Below are positions 31,453 through 40,349 of a stretch of 42,718 nucleotides of DNA, in pieces. The stretch spans positions 1 to 42,718 of the forward strand of contig NZ_AULB01000044.1 in assembly GCF_000425065.1 (NCBI RefSeq), in the 5' to 3' direction. Position numbers and translations under genes: made by a program. The notes below the pieces were generated by a model. The model was not told the DNA's origin. It saw only the letters and a list, made by a program, of their open reading frames with translations, and searched no databases. Position 1 is the stretch's first letter, and each line of letters starts with the position of its first letter. This DNA is from Actinomadura rifamycini DSM 43936. GTDB taxonomy: Bacteria > Actinomycetota > Actinomycetes > Streptosporangiales > Streptosporangiaceae.

Positions 31453-32211
31453 ATGCTGGAGGTGCGCGGGCTCACCGTCCGCTTCGGCGGGATCACCGCG
31501 CTGGGAGGCGTCGGGTTCGCCGTCGACCGCGGTGCGATGGTCGGGCTGATCGGGCCGAACGGCGCCGGCAAGACCACCCTGTTCAACTGCCTGACCAGAC
31601 GGTACGACGCCGACGAGGGGGCGATCTCCTACGAGGGGCGCGACCTGCTCGGGGTCGCGCCGCACGCGATCGTGGGGCTCGGCATCGCCCGCACGTTCCA
31701 GAACCTCGGCCTGTTCCCGCGCATGTCCGTCCGGGACAACGTCCTCGTCGGCGCGCACCACCGCGGCCGCGCCGGGTTCACGGGGGCGAGCCTGCGGCTG
31801 CCGTCCGTCCGGCGGGAGGAGGTGCGGCTGCGGGGCGAGGCGGCCGGGCTGCTCGAGCGGCTGGACCTCGCGGACGTCGCCGACCATCCGGCGGCGGGGC
31901 TGCCGTTCGGCACGCTCAAGCGGGTCGAGCTGGCGCGGGCGCTGGCCGCCCGGCCGCGGCTGCTCCTGCTGGACGAGCCCGTCAACGGCCTCAGCCACGG
32001 CGAGGTGGGGGAGTTCGCGGGCCTGCTCCAGACGATCCGGGACGACTTCGACGTGACGGTCATCGTCGTCGAGCACCACATGGGCTTCGTCATGGGCACC
32101 TGCGACCGCGTCGTGTGCCTCGACTTCGGCAAGAAGATCGCCGAAGGCCCGCCCGAGGACGTCCAGCGCGACCCGGCGGTCATCGAGGCGTACCTCGGAG
32201 CCGCGGCATGA
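31453..32211 (+). CDS. livG: Branched-chain amino acid-type ABC importer ATPase 1 (LivG-like)
   Basis: The 252-residue ATPase has Walker A GPNGAGKTT, Q-loop ARTFQNLGLF, a variant signature LPFGTLKRVELARALA and Walker B LLLLDEPVNG. The LivG-typical inserted loop follows the Q-loop. ATG 31453 has GGGAGG. It is the first gene of a compact operon (LivG, LivF, LivH, LivM, binding protein). The name reflects the family; the substrate may be another small acid or amide rather than leucine. Confidence 0.94.
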   Translation: MLEVRGLTVRFGGITALGGVGFAVDRGAMVGLIGPNGAGKTTLFNCLTRRYDADEGAISYEGRDLLGVAPHAIVGLGIARTFQNLGLFPRMSVRDNVLVGAHHRGRAGFTGASLRLPSVRREEVRLRGEAAGLLERLDLADVADHPAAGLPFGTLKRVELARALAARPRLLLLDEPVNGLSHGEVGEFAGLLQTIRDDFDVTVIVVEHHMGFVMGTCDRVVCLDFGKKIAEGPPEDVQRDPAVIEAYLGAAA

Positions 32212-32948
32212 CCGAGCGGAGCGAGGACATGAGCGCCTTCCTCACCGTGGACGACCTCCGCGCGGGCTACGGGGACGTGCGGGTGCTGCACGGGGTGAGC
32301 CTGCGGGTGGGCGAGGGCGAGATCTGCGCGATCCTCGGGCCGAACGGTGCAGGCAAGACGACGCTGCTGCGCGCGCTCTGCGGGATGGTCAAGGGCCGTG
32401 GCGACGTGCGTCTGGACGGGGCGCCGCTGGGCGGGCGCTCGCCGGACGCCGTCGCGCGGCGCGGCGTCGCGCACGTGCCGGAGGGGCGCGGCACGTTCGT
32501 CCCGCTGACGGTCGAGGAGAACCTGCGGCTCGGGGCGTTCGCGCGCCGCGACCGCGCCGCCGTCCAGGCCGACCTGGACCGGGTGTACGGCCACTTCCCG
32601 GTGCTGCGGGAGCGGACCCGGCAGGCCGCCGGGAGCCTCAGCGGCGGCGAGCAGCAGATGCTCGCGATCGGCCGCGCGCTGATGTCCCGGCCGCGCCTGC
32701 TGCTGCTGGACGAGCCGTCCCTCGGCCTCGCGCCGCTGGTCACCCGGGAGCTGTTCGGCATCGTGCGGTCGATCAACGAGGAGGAGCGGACCACCGTGGT
32801 CGTCGTGGAGCAGAACGCGCATCTCGCGCTGGGCATCGCCGATCAGGCGCACGTGCTGGAGAGCGGGCGCATCGCGCTGTCGGGGTCGGCGGCGGACATC
32901 AGGGCGGACGAGCAGGTCGCGCAGTCCTACCTCGGATACCGGATCTAG
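32208..32948 (+). CDS. livF: Branched-chain amino acid-type ABC importer ATPase 2 (LivF-like)
   Basis: The 246-residue ATPase has Walker A GPNGAGKTT, HVPEGRGTFVPLTVEENLRLG (LivF hallmark), signature SLSGGEQQMLAIGRAL and Walker B LLLLDEPSLGLAP. ATG 32208 overlaps the LivG stop (ATGA). A second in-frame ATG at 32229 also has an acceptable GGAG. It forms the ATPase heterodimer with the preceding gene product. Confidence 0.94.
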   Translation: MTERSEDMSAFLTVDDLRAGYGDVRVLHGVSLRVGEGEICAILGPNGAGKTTLLRALCGMVKGRGDVRLDGAPLGGRSPDAVARRGVAHVPEGRGTFVPLTVEENLRLGAFARRDRAAVQADLDRVYGHFPVLRERTRQAAGSLSGGEQQMLAIGRALMSRPRLLLLDEPSLGLAPLVTRELFGIVRSINEEERTTVVVVEQNAHLALGIADQAHVLESGRIALSGSAADIRADEQVAQSYLGYRI

Positions 32949-32950
32949 CC

Positions 32951-33832
32951 GTGGCCGACTTCCTGCAGCAGTGCGTGGCCGGGCTGAGCGCCGGCGCGAT
33001 CTACGCGAGCCTCGCGCTCGCGCTCGTCCTGATCTACCGCTTCACCGGGATCGTGAACTTCGCGCAGGGCGAGCTGGCGATGTTCGCGACGTACATCGCG
33101 TGGACGTTCATCGACGCGGGGCTCCCGTTCTGGCTCGCGCTGCTCCTCACGCTCGCGATCTCGTTCGCGGGCGGGATGCTGATCGAGCGGGTGATCATCC
33201 GGCCGGTCGAGGGCGCCCCCGAGCTGACGATCGTGATCGTCACGGTCGGCCTGTTCATCTTCGTCAACGCCGCCGCCGGCTGGATCTGGTCCTTCTTGAT
33301 CAAAGACTTCCCGAACCCGTTCCCGGACGGCGCGCTGCGGGCGGGCGGGGTCAGCGTCGGCTACGCGACGCTCGGGATCCTCGCCGTCGTCGGCGGGGTG
33401 ATGGGCCTGCTGTACCTGCTGTTCCGGCACACCAAGATCGGCCTCGGGATGCGCGCCGTCGCCGCGAACCCCGAGTCGGCGCGGCTGGTCGGGATCCGGG
33501 TCGGGTGGACCCTCGCGGTCGGCTGGGGCCTCGCCGCGATGGTCGGCGCGGTGTCGGGCGTGCTCGTCGCGCCGCTGCTGTTCCTGGAGCCGAACATGAT
33601 GGGCGGCGTCCTCATCTACGCGTTCGCCGCCGCGACCCTCGGGGGTTTCGACAGCCCGCTCGGCGCCGTCGTCGGCGGCCTGGTCGTCGGCGCGGCCGAG
33701 ACCCTCGCGGGCGCGTACATCGACGCGATCGGCTCCGACCTGAAGATCGGCGTCCCGCTGGCGATCATCCTGGGCGTCCTGCTGCTGCGCCCGCAGGGCC
33801 TGTTCGGACGTCCGGCGGTGGAGCGCGCGTGA
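32951..33832 (+). CDS. livH: ABC importer permease (LivH-like)
   Basis: The 293-residue membrane protein has about eight TM helices. It opens FLQQCVAGLSAGAIYASLALAL and has FTGIVNFAQGELAMF near the start, then the EAA-like region RHTKIGLGMRAVAANPESARLVGI, as in LivH. GTG 32951 is two bases after the LivF stop. It pairs with the LivM-like permease. Confidence 0.95.
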   Translation: MADFLQQCVAGLSAGAIYASLALALVLIYRFTGIVNFAQGELAMFATYIAWTFIDAGLPFWLALLLTLAISFAGGMLIERVIIRPVEGAPELTIVIVTVGLFIFVNAAAGWIWSFLIKDFPNPFPDGALRAGGVSVGYATLGILAVVGGVMGLLYLLFRHTKIGLGMRAVAANPESARLVGIRVGWTLAVGWGLAAMVGAVSGVLVAPLLFLEPNMMGGVLIYAFAAATLGGFDSPLGAVVGGLVVGAAETLAGAYIDAIGSDLKIGVPLAIILGVLLLRPQGLFGRPAVERA

Positions 33833-33840
33833 GGAGCGAG

Positions 33841-34863
33841 ATGGGGACGAAGACGGTCGGGGCCCGCGTCGACCCGACGGCCCGCGACCGGGCGGCGGCG
33901 TTCGCCGTCCGGCACTGGCGCGCGATCCTGGCGGGCGTCCTGCTGCTGGCGGCGCTGCGGGCGCCGTTCGAGCTGGTCCCGTTCCGGGTGTTCCAGCTGA
34001 CGATGGTGATGGTGTACGCGGTCGCGCTGATCGGGCTGAACCTGCTGGTGGGGCACGCCGGGCAGATCTCCCTCGGGCACGGCGCGTTCTTCGCCGTCGG
34101 CGCCTACGGGACGGCCGCGATGATGTTCCACTGGGACGTCCCGTACCCGCTGACGTTCCCGCTCGCGGCGGCGCTGACGTTCGCGATCGGGCTGGCGCTG
34201 GGCGTGCCCGCCACCCGGCTGCGCGGCCTGTACCTGGCGCTCGTCACCCTCGCCATCGCGATCTTCCTGGTGCCGCTGCTCAAGCGGTTCGGGTCGGTGA
34301 CCGGCGGGTCGATGGGGCTGACGCTGGAGAAGCCCGCGCCGCCGTCCTGGACCGGCCTCGCCCCCGACCAGTGGCTCTACTTCCTCGCGCTCGCCGGGAC
34401 GGTCCTGGCGTTCGCGGTCGTGCGGTTCCTGCTCCGCTCCCGCGTGGGCCGCGCGCTGCACTCCGTCCGCGACAACGAGACGGCCGCCGAGGTGATGGGC
34501 GTGCGGCCGGCGGCGTACAAGCGGCTCGCGTTCGCGTGGAGCGCGCTGTTCGCGGGGGCGGCGGGCTGCCTCTACACGTGGACGATCGGGTTCGTGTCGC
34601 CCGACTCGTTCACCGTCAACCTGTCGATCACGCTGCTCGCCGCGATCGTGGTGGGCGGCCTCGGGTCGACCGCGGGACCGCTGCTCGGCGGGCTGTTCAT
34701 GATGTTCGTGCCGAGCCTCTCCCAGGACATCAACGAGGCGGCGCCGGGGGTCATCTTCGGCCTGCTGATCATCGCGGTGATGTACCTCGCCCCGACCGGC
34801 CTGGCCGGACTGCCGGGACGCGTCGCGCCGTGGACGACCGACAAGATCCTCCGGAAGAGGTGA
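33841..34863 (+). CDS. livM: ABC importer permease (LivM-like)
   Basis: The 340-residue membrane protein has about nine TM helices. LLVGHAGQISLGHGAFFAVGAY and SRVGRALHSVRDNETAAEVMGV are LivM signatures. ATG 33841 has AGGAG at 33832-33836. GTG 33829, overlapping the LivH stop as GTGA, is an alternative adding four residues. The binding-protein gene starts 4 bases after the stop. Confidence 0.95.
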   Translation: MGTKTVGARVDPTARDRAAAFAVRHWRAILAGVLLLAALRAPFELVPFRVFQLTMVMVYAVALIGLNLLVGHAGQISLGHGAFFAVGAYGTAAMMFHWDVPYPLTFPLAAALTFAIGLALGVPATRLRGLYLALVTLAIAIFLVPLLKRFGSVTGGSMGLTLEKPAPPSWTGLAPDQWLYFLALAGTVLAFAVVRFLLRSRVGRALHSVRDNETAAEVMGVRPAAYKRLAFAWSALFAGAAGCLYTWTIGFVSPDSFTVNLSITLLAAIVVGGLGSTAGPLLGGLFMMFVPSLSQDINEAAPGVIFGLLIIAVMYLAPTGLAGLPGRVAPWTTDKILRKR

Positions 34864-34867
34864 CGCA

Positions 34868-36145
34868 ATGCGCCGAACGATGGGACGGACGGCCGCGGCG
34901 TCGGCGGCCGTGCTGCTGCTGGCGTCCGCGGCGGCCTGCGGCGGCCGGGACGACGGCGGCGGGAGCACCGCCGAGGGGCGCTGCGAAGGGCAGCAGACGA
35001 CCGGCATCACCGACGAGACGATCAAGCTCGGCGGCATCTACCCGCTGTCGGGCCCGGCGTCCGCGTACGGCGCCATCCCGAAGGGCATCGAAGCCTACTT
35101 CGACTACGTCAACGCCGAGAAGGGCGGCATCGACGGGCGCACCGTGGAGTTCGTCGTCCGCGACGACGGCTACCAGCCGCCGAAGGCCGTCGAGGAGGCG
35201 CGCCGGCTCGTCGAGCAGGAGCAGGTGTTCGCGCTGTTCCAGACCCTCGGCACCCCGTCGACCACCGCGACCTGGGACTACGCGAACCAGCGCAAGGTGC
35301 CGCAGGTGTTCGTGGCGACCGGCGCGTCGAAGTGGGGGACCGACGGCGAGCACCCGTGGACGATCGGGTGGCAGCCCAACTACGTCTCCGAGGCCCGCGT
35401 GTACGCGCAGTTCCTCAAGCAGGAGAAGCCGAACGCGAAGGTCGCCGTCCTGTTCCAGAACGACGACTTCGGCGAGGACCTCGTCGGGGGCTTCAAGAAG
35501 GCCGTCGAGGGCAGCGGCATCACGATCGTCCAGGAGGAGAGCTACGAGGTCTCCGACCCGAGCGTCGAGCCGCAGATGCGCGACCTCGCCGGGTCCGGCG
35601 CGGACGTCTTCCTCAACGTGACGACGCCGAAGTTCGGCTCGCAGGCCCTCGCCGCCGACGCGAAGATCGCCGACTGGAACCCGCTGCACATCGTCAACAA
35701 CGTCGCCGCGTCCGTCACCGTCCTCGAACCGGTCGGGTTCGAGAACGTCCAGGGCGTCGTGTCCGCCACGTACTACAAGGACCCGAACGACCCGCAGTGG
35801 GCGAACGACCCGGAGATGCGGCTCTACCGGGCGAAGATGAAGCAGTACGTGCCGAACGCGGACCCGGCCGTCCCGTACCACGCGTTCGGGTGGGCCGTGG
35901 CGAGCAGCTTCCACCGGACGATGGACGCGGCCGAGTGCAAGACCCGCGAGGGGCTGCGCGACTCGATGCGCGACCTCGCGAACGTCCAAGTCCCGATGCT
36001 GCTGCCCGGCGTGACGATGCAGACCGGCGAGGGCGACGGGTTCCCGATCGAGTCGATGCAGATGATGCGCTTCGAGGGCGAGCGCTGGCACCTGTTCGGC
36101 GACGCCATCGACACCCGGAAGGCGTTCGGCCCCGTCCACCCGTGA
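34868..36145 (+). CDS. ABC importer substrate-binding lipoprotein (Peripla_BP_6)
   Basis: The 425-residue protein has a signal peptide ending in the lipobox LASAAAC, so it is membrane-anchored outside the cell. A type I periplasmic-binding fold follows: IKLGGIYPLSGPASAYG, FDYVNAEKGGIDGR, and VAVLFQNDDFGEDL. Such proteins in catabolic settings bind amides, aromatic or aliphatic acids as often as Leu/Ile/Val. It closes the importer operon; a strong hairpin follows 17 bases after the stop. Confidence 0.94.
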   Translation: MRRTMGRTAAASAAVLLLASAAACGGRDDGGGSTAEGRCEGQQTTGITDETIKLGGIYPLSGPASAYGAIPKGIEAYFDYVNAEKGGIDGRTVEFVVRDDGYQPPKAVEEARRLVEQEQVFALFQTLGTPSTTATWDYANQRKVPQVFVATGASKWGTDGEHPWTIGWQPNYVSEARVYAQFLKQEKPNAKVAVLFQNDDFGEDLVGGFKKAVEGSGITIVQEESYEVSDPSVEPQMRDLAGSGADVFLNVTTPKFGSQALAADAKIADWNPLHIVNNVAASVTVLEPVGFENVQGVVSATYYKDPNDPQWANDPEMRLYRAKMKQYVPNADPAVPYHAFGWAVASSFHRTMDAAECKTREGLRDSMRDLANVQVPMLLPGVTMQTGEGDGFPIESMQMMRFEGERWHLFGDAIDTRKAFGPVHP

Positions 36146-36162
36146 CCCCGGCCCCCCGGGCA

Positions 36163-36192
36163 GGCCCGGCCGCCCCCGCCGGCGGCCGGGCC
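36163..36192 (+). terminator. GC hairpin after ABC importer operon
   Basis: A perfect 12-bp stem (GGCCCGGCCGCC / GGCGGCCGGGCC) with a 6-base loop. Confidence 0.75.
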
Positions 36193-36486
36193 GCCGCGCC
36201 GGCCTCAGTCCTCTGAGAAATGGAGATGGCGGCTGTGACTGACGCCGATAGTTGGCCCCTGATGTTGATAGCTGGCCCGGCGGCTGAGTTGGTGAAAGGG
36301 AGGCGGATGCGCGTGGCGGCCAACCCTTAGCCGCTGAGTGGGGACTCGCTGCATTGCTTGCCACGCTGGGGCTGCTTCCGGTGACCGGTGACACCTGGAC
36401 CGTTCCAGCCGCCAGGGCACAGAACGACATAGGTGCGCCCGCATCGGGGAAACAGCGGCCCTCGTTGGACGATGCTTGGCCAAGGC
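36193..36486. other. Gene-free stretch with a 20-base-spaced direct repeat
   Basis: No credible gene is visible between the importer terminator and the pckG stop. GATAGTTGGCCC (36247-36258) and GATAGCTGGCCC (36267-36278) are near-identical and 20 bases apart. Repeats of this kind occur at ends of IS21-like elements, so this may be a mobile-element scar, but no transposase is present. Base composition is less GC-rich than the genes around. Confidence 0.35.
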
Positions 36487-38304
36487 TCAGTGGTCGAGGC
36501 GGCGCAGCAGGCTGTGGTATTCGTCCCACAGCGCCTTCGGCATGTGGTCGCCGAACTTGTCGAAGAACTCCGGCACGAGGGCGGCCTCCTGCTTCCACAC
36601 CTCGGTGTCGACCGACAGCAGGGTGCCGAGGTCGGCGTCGCCGATGTCCAGGCCGCCGGTGTCGAGCGCCTCCCGGGTCGGGAGGTGCCCGATCGGGGAC
36701 TTGGCGGCGTCGGCCTGGCCGTTCAACCGCTCGACGATCCACTTGAGCACGCGGCTGTTCTCGCCGAAGCCGGGCCAGATGAACTTGCCGTCGGCGTTCT
36801 TGCGGAACCAGTTGACGTAGTAGATCCGCGGGAGCTTCTCGGCGTCGGTGGCCTTGCCGATGTCGAGCCAGTGGCCGAAGTAGTCGCCCATGTTGTAGCC
36901 GCAGAACGGCAGCATCGCGAACGGGTCGCGGCGCAGCTCGCCGACGGCGCCCTCGGCGGCGGCGGTCTTCTCGGACGCGATGTTGGCGCCCAGGAACACG
37001 CCCTGCTGCCAGTCGAACGACTCGGTGACCAGCGGGACCGCGGACGCGCGCCGGCCGCCGAACAGGATCGCCGAGATCGGCACGCCCTTCGGGTCCTCCC
37101 ACTCGGGCGCGATGATCGGGCACTGCCCGGCCGGGGTGGTGAAGCGGGCGTTCGGGTGGGCGGCCGGGGTCGGCGACTCCGGCGTCCAGTCGTTGCCCTT
37201 CCAGTCGGTGAGGTGCGCGGGCGGCTCGTCGGTGAGGCCCTCCCACCACACGTCGCCGTCGTCGGTGAGCGCGACGTTGGTGAAGATGCTGTTGCCCCAG
37301 AAGGTCTTCACCGCGTTGGCGTTGGTGGCCGCGCCGGTGCCGGGCGCGACGCCGAAGAACCCGGCCTCGGGGTTGATCGCGTAGAGGCGGCCGTCGTCGC
37401 CGAACCGCATCCAGGCGATGTCGTCGCCGATGGTCTCGACCTTCCAGCCCGGGATGGTCGGCTCCAGCATCGCCAGGTTGGTCTTGCCGCACGCCGACGG
37501 GAAGGCGGCGGTGACGTAGCGGGTCTCGCCGGTGGGCGGGGTCAGCTTCAGGACGAGCATGTGCTCGGCCATCCAGCCCTCGTCGCGCGCCATCGTGGAC
37601 GCGATCCGCAGCGCGTAGCACTTCTTGCCCAGCAGGGCGTTGCCGCCGTAGCCGGACCCGTACGACCAGATCTCGCGGGTCTCGGGGAAGTGGGTGATGT
37701 ACTTGGTGGAGTTGCACGGCCACGTGACGTCCGCCTGGCCGGGCTCCAGGGGGGCGCCGACCGAGTGGACGGCCTTGACGAAGGTGCGCTGTCGTTCGAT
37801 TTCGCGTAGGGCGGCGTTGCCCATGCGGGTCATGATGCGCATGGAGGCGGCGACGTAGCCCGAGTCGGTGAGCTGGACACCGAGCTGGGCGATCGCGCTG
37901 CCGATCGGTCCCATGGAGAAGGGGACGACGTACAGGACGCGGCCGCGCATGCAGCCGGCGAACAGGTCGGCGAGGGTGCGGCGCATCTCGGCGGGCGCGA
38001 CCCAGTTGTTGGTGGGGCCGGCGCCGGACTCCTTCTCGGAACAGATGAACGTGCGGTCCTCGACGCGGGCGACGTCGGTGGGGTCGGACGCGGCGTGGAA
38101 GCTGTTCGGCCGTTTGGCCGGGTCGAGCCGCGTGAGCGTGCCCTGGTCGACCAAGAGGCCCGTCAGCCGCTCCCATTCGGCGTCCGAGCCGTCGCACCAC
38201 TCGACCCGGTCGGGCTGGGTCAGCTCGGCGATCTCGCGGACCCACTTGACGAGCTCGAAGTTGCTGGTGGGGGCGTGGTCGCGGGAAGGGATCAAATGAG
38301 ACAT
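36487..38304 (-). CDS. pckG: Phosphoenolpyruvate carboxykinase (GTP)
   Basis: The 605-residue enzyme (EC 4.1.1.32) converts oxaloacetate and GTP to PEP, the entry step of gluconeogenesis. Visible signatures are the PEPCK kinase loop AAFPSACGKTNLAML with its P-loop cysteine, PFSMGP, VGDDIAWM-like GDDIAWMRFG, INPEAGFFGVAPGT, and the nucleotide-binding FCGYNMGDYF. Length fits the GTP family. ATG 38304 has AGGAG 6 bases upstream. A near-perfect palindrome lies about 100 bases upstream (38405). PEPCK is needed for growth on fatty acids or sterols, consistent with the divergent fadA5. Confidence 0.98.
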   Translation of the reverse strand: MSHLIPSRDHAPTSNFELVKWVREIAELTQPDRVEWCDGSDAEWERLTGLLVDQGTLTRLDPAKRPNSFHAASDPTDVARVEDRTFICSEKESGAGPTNNWVAPAEMRRTLADLFAGCMRGRVLYVVPFSMGPIGSAIAQLGVQLTDSGYVAASMRIMTRMGNAALREIERQRTFVKAVHSVGAPLEPGQADVTWPCNSTKYITHFPETREIWSYGSGYGGNALLGKKCYALRIASTMARDEGWMAEHMLVLKLTPPTGETRYVTAAFPSACGKTNLAMLEPTIPGWKVETIGDDIAWMRFGDDGRLYAINPEAGFFGVAPGTGAATNANAVKTFWGNSIFTNVALTDDGDVWWEGLTDEPPAHLTDWKGNDWTPESPTPAAHPNARFTTPAGQCPIIAPEWEDPKGVPISAILFGGRRASAVPLVTESFDWQQGVFLGANIASEKTAAAEGAVGELRRDPFAMLPFCGYNMGDYFGHWLDIGKATDAEKLPRIYYVNWFRKNADGKFIWPGFGENSRVLKWIVERLNGQADAAKSPIGHLPTREALDTGGLDIGDADLGTLLSVDTEVWKQEAALVPEFFDKFGDHMPKALWDEYHSLLRRLDH

Positions 38305-38404
38305 GGCTCTCCTCGGGCGTGGCTGGCCGCGGGCTCAGCGCAGGCGAAGCGGTCGACCTGATCGGCTGGCGGCTCACTCCTCACGCACGCTGAGACCCAA
38401 GGAC

Positions 38405-38420
38405 TTGCTAATCTTAGCAA
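38405..38420. promoter_or_regulatory. Palindromic element TTGCTAATCTTAGCAA upstream of pckG
   Basis: This is a 16-base dyad with one mismatched centre pair, embedded in a roughly 33-base sequence nearly identical to that at 40348-40380. The shared flank continues TTGC..ATGCGG. The centre reads TAAGAT on the pckG strand, which could serve as a -10 element that a bound protein would cover. The protein is unknown. Confidence 0.6.
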
Positions 38421-38813
38421 TTGCCAATGCGGATACCTTGTTGAGGCGGTGCGGTTGCCCTGGCTGCGCGGCGCGCACGATGCAGCGGAGAGGAGCCGAT
38501 CTGGCGCGGCCCGGTCGCGGCCACCCCGCTCCCTGCCCTGCCCTGGGCGACGGGTATGGCCGCTACCGGATCCGAACCCGCAGTCGCCCGGAGCCTCATC
38601 GTTGAGCGGCGTCATCTCCGGCGCCCGCGATGGGCGGAAGCGATCGCCTCGCGCGGCCAAGAACTTCGCCTGGCGCGGGTGCGATGGTGGCTGCTGGCGG
38701 AGGAAGGCGCGGATTCGATGTGGCGTCCCGCGACCGGCCTCGCTGTTCGCCGGCGAATGTTGCGGTCTGTGTTCGCGTAGCACTCACTGTCCTATGGCGG
38801 CGAGCACCCCCTT
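38421..38813. other. Gene-free stretch between pckG and fadA5
   Basis: Open frames here are short, low-complexity and without ribosome sites or recognisable domains. I see no tRNA or hairpin of note. The composition drifts to lower GC near the fadA5 promoter. Confidence 0.5.
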
Positions 38814-38827
38814 TAGAACAGGTTCTG
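38814..38827. promoter_or_regulatory. KstR-like box 1 (TAGAACAGGTTCTG)
   Basis: It fits the mycobacterial KstR operator pattern TnnAACnnGTTnnA except for the last base, with AGAAC/GTTCT as the dyad. It lies 70 bases upstream of the fadA5 start. Confidence 0.65.
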
Positions 38828-38856
38828 GTTTTCATTTATGGTCGAGCACATGTACA

Positions 38857-38870
38857 TAGAACTTGTTGCA
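38857..38870. promoter_or_regulatory. KstR-like box 2 (TAGAACTTGTTGCA)
   Basis: It matches TnnAACnnGTTnnA at every fixed position, 43 bases after box 1 and 27 bases before the fadA5 ATG, a position where a repressor would block initiation. Confidence 0.55.
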
Positions 38871-38896
38871 CATGTCGGGTCGGCGATGGGAGCGTC

Positions 38897-40054
38897 ATGG
38901 TGAATCCGGTGATCGTGGAGGCGGTGCGCACGCCGCTCGGTAAGCGCAACGGATGGCTGGCGGGCATGAAGCCGATGGCCGTCCTCGCGCACGCGCTGAA
39001 CGCGCTGGTCGAGCGGTCCGGCATCGACGCCGCCGAGGTGGAGCAGGTCTTCGCCGGCTGCGTCACGCAGGCCGGCGAGCAGGGCGGGCACATCGGCCGC
39101 TACTCCTGGCTGTACGCGGGGCTGCCCTGGCAGACCGGCGTCACCACGCTCGACGTGCAGTGCGGATCCTCCCAGCAGGGCATCCACCTCGCCGCGTCCC
39201 AGATCGCGGCCGGCGTGGTGGACGTCGCGATCGGCTGCGGCGTCGAGGTGATGAGCCGCGCCCCGCTCGGCACCAATGTGATGCCCGCGAACCCGCGCCC
39301 GGACGACTGGTCGATCGACATGCCGAACCAGTTCGAGGCCGCGGAGCGGATCGCCGCCCGGCGCGGCATCACCCGCGCCGACCTGGACGCGTTCGGCGCC
39401 CGCTCGCAGCAGCTCGCCGCCAAGGCGTGGGCGGACGGCCGCTTCGACCGCGAGGTCGCGCCGGTCACCGCGCCCGTCCTGGACGCCGGCGGCAGCCCGA
39501 CCGGCGAGAGCCGCGAGGTCACCCGGGACCAGGGACTGCGCGAGACCACCGCCGGCGGCCTCGCGAACCTCAGGCCCGTCATGCCGGACGCGCTGCACAC
39601 CGCGGGCACCTCGTCCCAGATCTCCGACGGCGCCGCCGCCGTGCTGCTGATGTCGGAGGAGAAGGCCAAGGCCCTCGGCCTGCGCCCCCGCGCCCGGATC
39701 AGGACGCAGGCGCTCGTCGGCGGCGAGCCGTACTACCACCTGGACGGCCCGGTGCAGGCGACCGAGCGCGTCCTGCAGCGGTCCGGGCTGACGATGAACG
39801 ACATCGACATCACCGAGATCAACGAGGCGTTCGCCGCCGTGGTGCTGTCGTGGGCGTCGGTGCATGAGCCTGACATGGACACCGTCAACCCCAACGGCGG
39901 TGCGATCGCGATCGGCCACCCGGTCGGCGCGACGGGCGCGCGGTTGATCACCACGGCGCTGCACGAGTTGGAGCGCCGGGACGCCCAGAGGGCGCTGGTC
40001 ACGATGTGCTGCGGCGGTGCGCTGTCGACGGCCACCATCCTCGAACGCCTCTGA
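38897..40054 (+). CDS. fadA5: Steroid 3-ketoacyl-CoA thiolase, FadA5-like
   Basis: The 385-residue thiolase has active-site Cys89 in VQCGSSQQG, the His in AIGHPVGATGAR, and the second Cys in TMCCGGAL. It follows mycobacterial FadA5 closely in remembered diagnostic stretches: PVIVEAVRTPLGKRNGWL, GCVTQAGEQ, DMPNQFEAAERIAARRGITR, EPYYHLDGPVQ. FadA5 cleaves the last acetyl/propionyl units in beta-oxidation of the cholesterol side chain. ATG 38897 has GGGAG. Two KstR-like boxes sit in its promoter, as expected for this regulon. No other steroid genes are in the window, so it is either a detached member or part of a scattered regulon. Confidence 0.88.
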   Translation: MVNPVIVEAVRTPLGKRNGWLAGMKPMAVLAHALNALVERSGIDAAEVEQVFAGCVTQAGEQGGHIGRYSWLYAGLPWQTGVTTLDVQCGSSQQGIHLAASQIAAGVVDVAIGCGVEVMSRAPLGTNVMPANPRPDDWSIDMPNQFEAAERIAARRGITRADLDAFGARSQQLAAKAWADGRFDREVAPVTAPVLDAGGSPTGESREVTRDQGLRETTAGGLANLRPVMPDALHTAGTSSQISDGAAAVLLMSEEKAKALGLRPRARIRTQALVGGEPYYHLDGPVQATERVLQRSGLTMNDIDITEINEAFAAVVLSWASVHEPDMDTVNPNGGAIAIGHPVGATGARLITTALHELERRDAQRALVTMCCGGALSTATILERL

Positions 40055-40084
40055 ACCGGGCCCATGTCCTGGCGCCGGTCGTGG

Positions 40085-40318
40085 TCAGCCGCGCCCCTGG
40101 GGCCGTCCCGGGCTCGGGCTGCCCGGCCGGTGTGCGGCCAGGTCGATCACGGTGAAGGCCGAGCTGGTTCGCGCGTGCCGCAGGAAGCGCGTGCTGCCGC
40201 ATGCCGGGCAGGCGGCCCCTTCGCGCAGGCCGGAGGCCGGGCCCAAGGTGCGGCACTCCAGGCACAGCAGTGGCGCTGCACCGGCAGGGCCGGGAGGCCG
40301 GTGGGGCGTTCGAGGCAT
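40085..40318 (-). CDS. Small zinc-ribbon protein, hypothetical
   Basis: The 77-residue frame starts at ATG 40318 behind an excellent GGGAGGG. It has a Cys4 ribbon, CLEC...CPAC, separated by about 16 residues. The Pro/Gly-rich tail is unstructured-looking. Function is unknown; the fold could bind nucleic acid or a protein partner. The palindrome at 40350-40365 lies 32 bases upstream and could overlap its -10 (TAATAT on the minus strand). Confidence 0.6.
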   Translation of the reverse strand: MPRTPHRPPGPAGAAPLLCLECRTLGPASGLREGAACPACGSTRFLRHARTSSAFTVIDLAAHRPGSPSPGRPQGRG

Positions 40319-40349
40319 GTTCACCCTCCCAGGCACAGAGACTGGCAAC

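Noticed and set aside
38292..38783. 163-codon minus frame upstream of pckG
   Set aside because: No ribosome site, no recognisable domain and unlikely composition; it also overlaps the pckG start region.
38421..38800. tRNA or structured RNA between pckG and fadA5
   Set aside because: I looked for a cloverleaf with a GGTTCGA-type T-loop and saw none; no strong hairpin either.
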